From contig NZ_JAGFNS010000014.1 in the NCBI RefSeq assembly GCF_017592555.1, positions 124,001-188,000 of the forward strand: DNA of 64,000 nucleotides. The letters are read 5' to 3'. This document shows, piece by piece, positions 61,783-64,000 of the stretch. A program made the position numbers and the translations under genes. Positions within the stretch are counted from its first letter, which is position 1. Each line of letters begins with the position of its first letter. The DNA is from Actinoplanes flavus (lineage in GTDB: Bacteria; Actinomycetota; Actinomycetes; Mycobacteriales; Micromonosporaceae). Below the pieces are notes generated by a model. It was not told where the DNA came from. It was given only the letters and a program-made list of their open reading frames with translations, and ran no database searches.

Positions 61783-62085
61783 CTAAGAAGTCATTCTGAG
61801 GAGTGCGTTGCCGCCGAGCATGAGCACGTCGGCGCCGGCGACGAAGGCCATGCACCGCCGGTAGAGGCGGTCGGCGAGTTCCGGGTCGGCGGTGGCGCCC
61901 CAGGCGCGAAACAGCAGGATGACGGCGCAGATCACCAGCGGGACCCCGCCGATGACCAGCAGCCAGCCCTCGCCGGGTGTGGTGCCCCGGGCCACCAGCA
62001 TGGTCACCATCACTGCCGGGAGGATCCCGAAGAACACCACGGCGAGTACGGCGTACCAGCGCAGCGGTGTGATCGCGTTCGTCAT
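61783..62085 (-). CDS. Small membrane protein, function unknown
   Basis: A protein of 100 residues; ATG 62085 follows AAAGGTGG. Two strong hydrophobic segments (about residues 11-32 and 40-62: YAVLAVVFFGILPAVMVTML and WLLVIGGVPLVICAVILLF) and a weaker one near the C-terminus (MAFVAGADVLMLGGNALL). No recognised motif. It lies 26 bp after the IorA-type gene on the same strand, so it may be co-transcribed with the molybdenum hydroxylase genes. Confidence 0.65.
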   Translation of the reverse strand: MTNAITPLRWYAVLAVVFFGILPAVMVTMLVARGTTPGEGWLLVIGGVPLVICAVILLFRAWGATADPELADRLYRRCMAFVAGADVLMLGGNALLRMTS

Positions 62086-62110
62086 GTGCCACCTTTCGGT
62101 CCGCGCGATC

Positions 62111-62590
62111 CTAACCGCCGGACGCGGCGGCCGCCCTGATCGCCTCCCGGATGCGGGCGTAGGTGCCGCACCGGCAGATGTTGCGGATGCCGTCCAGGTC
62201 GGCGTCGGTGATCTCCCGGCCTTCGGCGGCGACCCGGCGCACCAGATCGACGGCCGCCATGATCTGGCCAGACTGGCAGTAGCCGCACTGCACCACGTCG
62301 TGGTCGAGCCAGGCCTGCTGCATCGGATGCAGGTCGGCCCCGGCGGTGGCGGCCAGCCCCTCGATGGTGGTGATCTCGTCGTCGGGTCCCAGGTCGCGGA
62401 CCGGTACGGCGCACGGGTTGAACGCCCGCCCGTTGAGATGGCTGGTGCAGGCCTTGCAGACGTTGATGCCGCAGCCGTACTTCGGGCCGGTGACGCCGAG
62501 GATGTCGCGCAGCACCCACAGCAGGCGCACGTCGCTGTCGACGGTCACGGTGACCTGCTCGCCGTTGACCCGAAAGGTGTGCTCAGGCAC
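62111..62590 (-). CDS. (2Fe-2S) subunit of a molybdenum hydroxylase, IorA/CoxS type
   Basis: A protein of 159 residues starting at GTG 62590. The plant-type ferredoxin cluster cysteines are in GPKYGCGINVCKACTSHLNG plus the following NPC. The second, helical cluster domain has VVQCGYCQSGQIMAAVDL and IRNICRCGTYARIREAI. It passes electrons from the molybdopterin subunit encoded just upstream. The short length and IorA-like sequence point to isoquinoline-1-oxidoreductase- or aldehyde-oxidase-like enzymes, which usually lack a FAD subunit. The 14-bp gap from the large-subunit gene indicates an operon. Confidence 0.93.
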   Translation of the reverse strand: MPEHTFRVNGEQVTVTVDSDVRLLWVLRDILGVTGPKYGCGINVCKACTSHLNGRAFNPCAVPVRDLGPDDEITTIEGLAATAGADLHPMQQAWLDHDVVQCGYCQSGQIMAAVDLVRRVAAEGREITDADLDGIRNICRCGTYARIREAIRAAAASGG

Positions 62591-62604
62591 GCGGACCCCC
62601 TGTT

Positions 62605-64000
62605 TCAGCGGACATGGTCGAGTCCGTCGACCGGGGAGGCGGGAATCGGTGGGACGGTTGGTTTCGGGACGAACGACAGTGTGCCGTGGTTGATCGGGAA
62701 GGTGGTGGGCATGGTGCCGGTGGCCCGCCCGTAGGCGCAGGCGACCGCCGCCATGGCCGCCGACACGCCCAGTTCGCCGGCGCCGCCGGGCTGGTCGGAG
62801 TCGCTGGGCATGATGATGATCCGCAGGTCGGGTGGGGTGTTCCACTGCCGGGTGTAGAAGTAGTTGTCCCAGCTCGCCTCGAGGAAGTAGCCGTCACGCA
62901 GGTGCAGGCTGGAGGTGAGGGCGAGCGCGATGCCGTCCATCACGCAGCCCATCATCTGTGCCTCCAGGCCGAGCGGATTGACCGCGAGGCCGACGTCGAC
63001 GGCGAAGACGGCCCGGGTCACCCGGGGTCCGGCCACGCCGTCGCGGATCGGCCGGTTCACCGTCTCCGGCCGGCAGTCGATCTCGACGAGGCAGGCGCTG
63101 ACCCCCTTGTACTCGGCGTGGAAGGCGATGCCCTGCGCCACCCCGGTTGGCAATGCGCGCCCCCAGCCGCCGGTTTCGGCCACGGCGCGCAGGACGGCCC
63201 GGGAGCGGTCGCCGCGGAGCAGGTCGTGCCGGAACCGGTACGGGTCGCGGCCCATCCGGGCGGCGACCTGGTCGACGACGAGTTCCCGGGCGCAGGTGGT
63301 GTCGGGTGAGTAGACGTTGCGCATGCTGCCGGTGTTGAAACCCTTGCCGGTCTCGCTGAGCAGCCGGCTGTGCAACCCGAAGTCGTACGGCGAGGTGTGG
63401 CTGAACTGGAAGAACGTCTGGGCGAACGCCTTGTCGCCGATCGGCAGTTTCGCGGCCATCGCGGTGAACAGCTCACCGAGCCCGTGGCCGAGGTCGGTGG
63501 TGACGCTGGTGTGCCGCTGTTCGAAGCCGAGGACCAGGTTTCCGGCGTAGGCGATGCGCACGCGGGAGGTGGCCATCGGGTGGGTGCGGCCCTGCCGGGA
63601 GTCGTCGGCGCGGTGCCACATAAGTTTCACCGCCTTGCCGATCCGCTGGGACAGTTCGGCGGCTTCCAGGGCGGCGTCGAAGAACAGTTTCCGGCCGAAC
63701 GAGCCGCCGCCCTCGGTGACGTGGACGGTGACGGCGCCGACCGGCAGCCCGAGGCGGGCCGCGATGCTCTGCCGGGCGACGATCGGGGATTTCAGGGCGG
63801 ACCAGATCTCGGCGCGGCCGTCGCGGACGTCGGCGATCGCGCAGTTCGGCTCGAGGGCGCTGTTGCTGCGGAAGTGGAAGGTGAACCGGCCCTCCACGTA
63901 CGGGGTGATGGGCCGCGGCCCGAGGGGCAGTTCGGCCGATGCCAGCTCGCGCAGCACGGTGGCGTCCGACTGTCCTTCGACGGTGCCCGGCTTCCAGGTG
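62605..64000 (-). CDS. Molybdopterin-binding large subunit, IorB/xanthine dehydrogenase family (partial)
   Basis: The last 465 or so codons of a gene entering from the right edge; the reading frame stays open to base 64000. Family features: PITPYVEGRFTFHFRSNSALEPNCAIADVRDGRAEIWSALKSP, TEGGGSFGRKLFFDAALEAAELSQ (molybdopterin binding), VGLAVNPLGLEAQMMGCVMDGIALALTSSL, and GAGELGVSAAMAAVACA carrying the conserved catalytic Glu region. With the small subunit it should hydroxylate an N-heterocycle or oxidise an aldehyde. The substrate cannot be read. Such enzymes are often membrane-associated or exported, but the N-terminus is outside the window. Confidence 0.92.
   Translation of the reverse strand, partial: TWKPGTVEGQSDATVLRELASAELPLGPRPITPYVEGRFTFHFRSNSALEPNCAIADVRDGRAEIWSALKSPIVARQSIAARLGLPVGAVTVHVTEGGGSFGRKLFFDAALEAAELSQRIGKAVKLMWHRADDSRQGRTHPMATSRVRIAYAGNLVLGFEQRHTSVTTDLGHGLGELFTAMAAKLPIGDKAFAQTFFQFSHTSPYDFGLHSRLLSETGKGFNTGSMRNVYSPDTTCARELVVDQVAARMGRDPYRFRHDLLRGDRSRAVLRAVAETGGWGRALPTGVAQGIAFHAEYKGVSACLVEIDCRPETVNRPIRDGVAGPRVTRAVFAVDVGLAVNPLGLEAQMMGCVMDGIALALTSSLHLRDGYFLEASWDNYFYTRQWNTPPDLRIIIMPSDSDQPGGAGELGVSAAMAAVACAYGRATGTMPTTFPINHGTLSFVPKPTVPPIPASPVDGLDHVR

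Overview
The window is very GC-rich, densely coding actinomycete DNA. Stretches of G+C-rich third codon positions open long spurious frames on the wrong strand, GTG/TTG starts and ATGA/GTGA overlaps are common, and IdeR/DmdR iron boxes, DosR-like boxes and a HspR (HAIR) box are present. Gene content fits a Micromonosporaceae-like (Actinoplanes-type) chromosome; that assignment is inference. No tRNA, rRNA, IS element or CRISPR array was seen.

Region 1 (1-31.9 kb) is an iron-regulated siderophore locus. It holds an Fe-siderophore ABC importer (binding lipoprotein, a signal-less binding-protein-like ORF, two FecCD permeases, the last cut by the window edge), a six-module NRPS, an EntS-like exporter, a siderophore-interacting ferric reductase, MbtH, a stand-alone aryl carrier protein, an ornithine N-hydroxylase and an IucB/MbtK-like acetyltransferase. 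Four near-consensus iron boxes were found. Predicted product: an aryl-capped hexapeptide with Ser at position 2, D-residues at positions 3-5 and N-hydroxylated basic residues, i.e. a mixed catecholate/hydroxamate. The NRPS is odd: the adenylation domain of module 1 is cut in two. Its N-terminal half ends the downstream gene and its C-terminal half begins the upstream gene, so the assembly line is circularly permuted, and each cut end lies beside an iron box. Two catalytic domains also carry in-frame tandem-repeat insertions.

Region 2 (32-34.3 kb) has a type VII secretion-like protein and a TetR/DHFR-like divergent pair. Region 3 (34.3-48.5 kb) is a dormancy-type (DosR-like) gene set: nitroreductase, two universal stress proteins, CBS-BON protein and pyruvate phosphate dikinase. 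It is interrupted by an 8.3-kb divergent cluster (37.5-45.8 kb) with a flavin N-hydroxylase, a peroxiredoxin-kinase fusion, three ATP-grasp ligases and an MFS exporter. The cluster is flanked by a 70-bp imperfect direct repeat carrying the DosR-like box. It is the best candidate here for an undescribed NRPS-independent natural-product pathway, and it has no iron box.

Region 4 (48.5-64 kb) contains a WhiA-like protein, an orphan TAXI receptor, HspR-type lon, a secreted streptogrisin-like protease with a ricin-B domain, and a histidine kinase and response regulator separated by an inverted Rpn-like nuclease plus CHAT-NTPase-TPR gene pair (likely defence). It ends with a small membrane protein and an IorA/IorB-type molybdenum hydroxylase, the latter running off the window.
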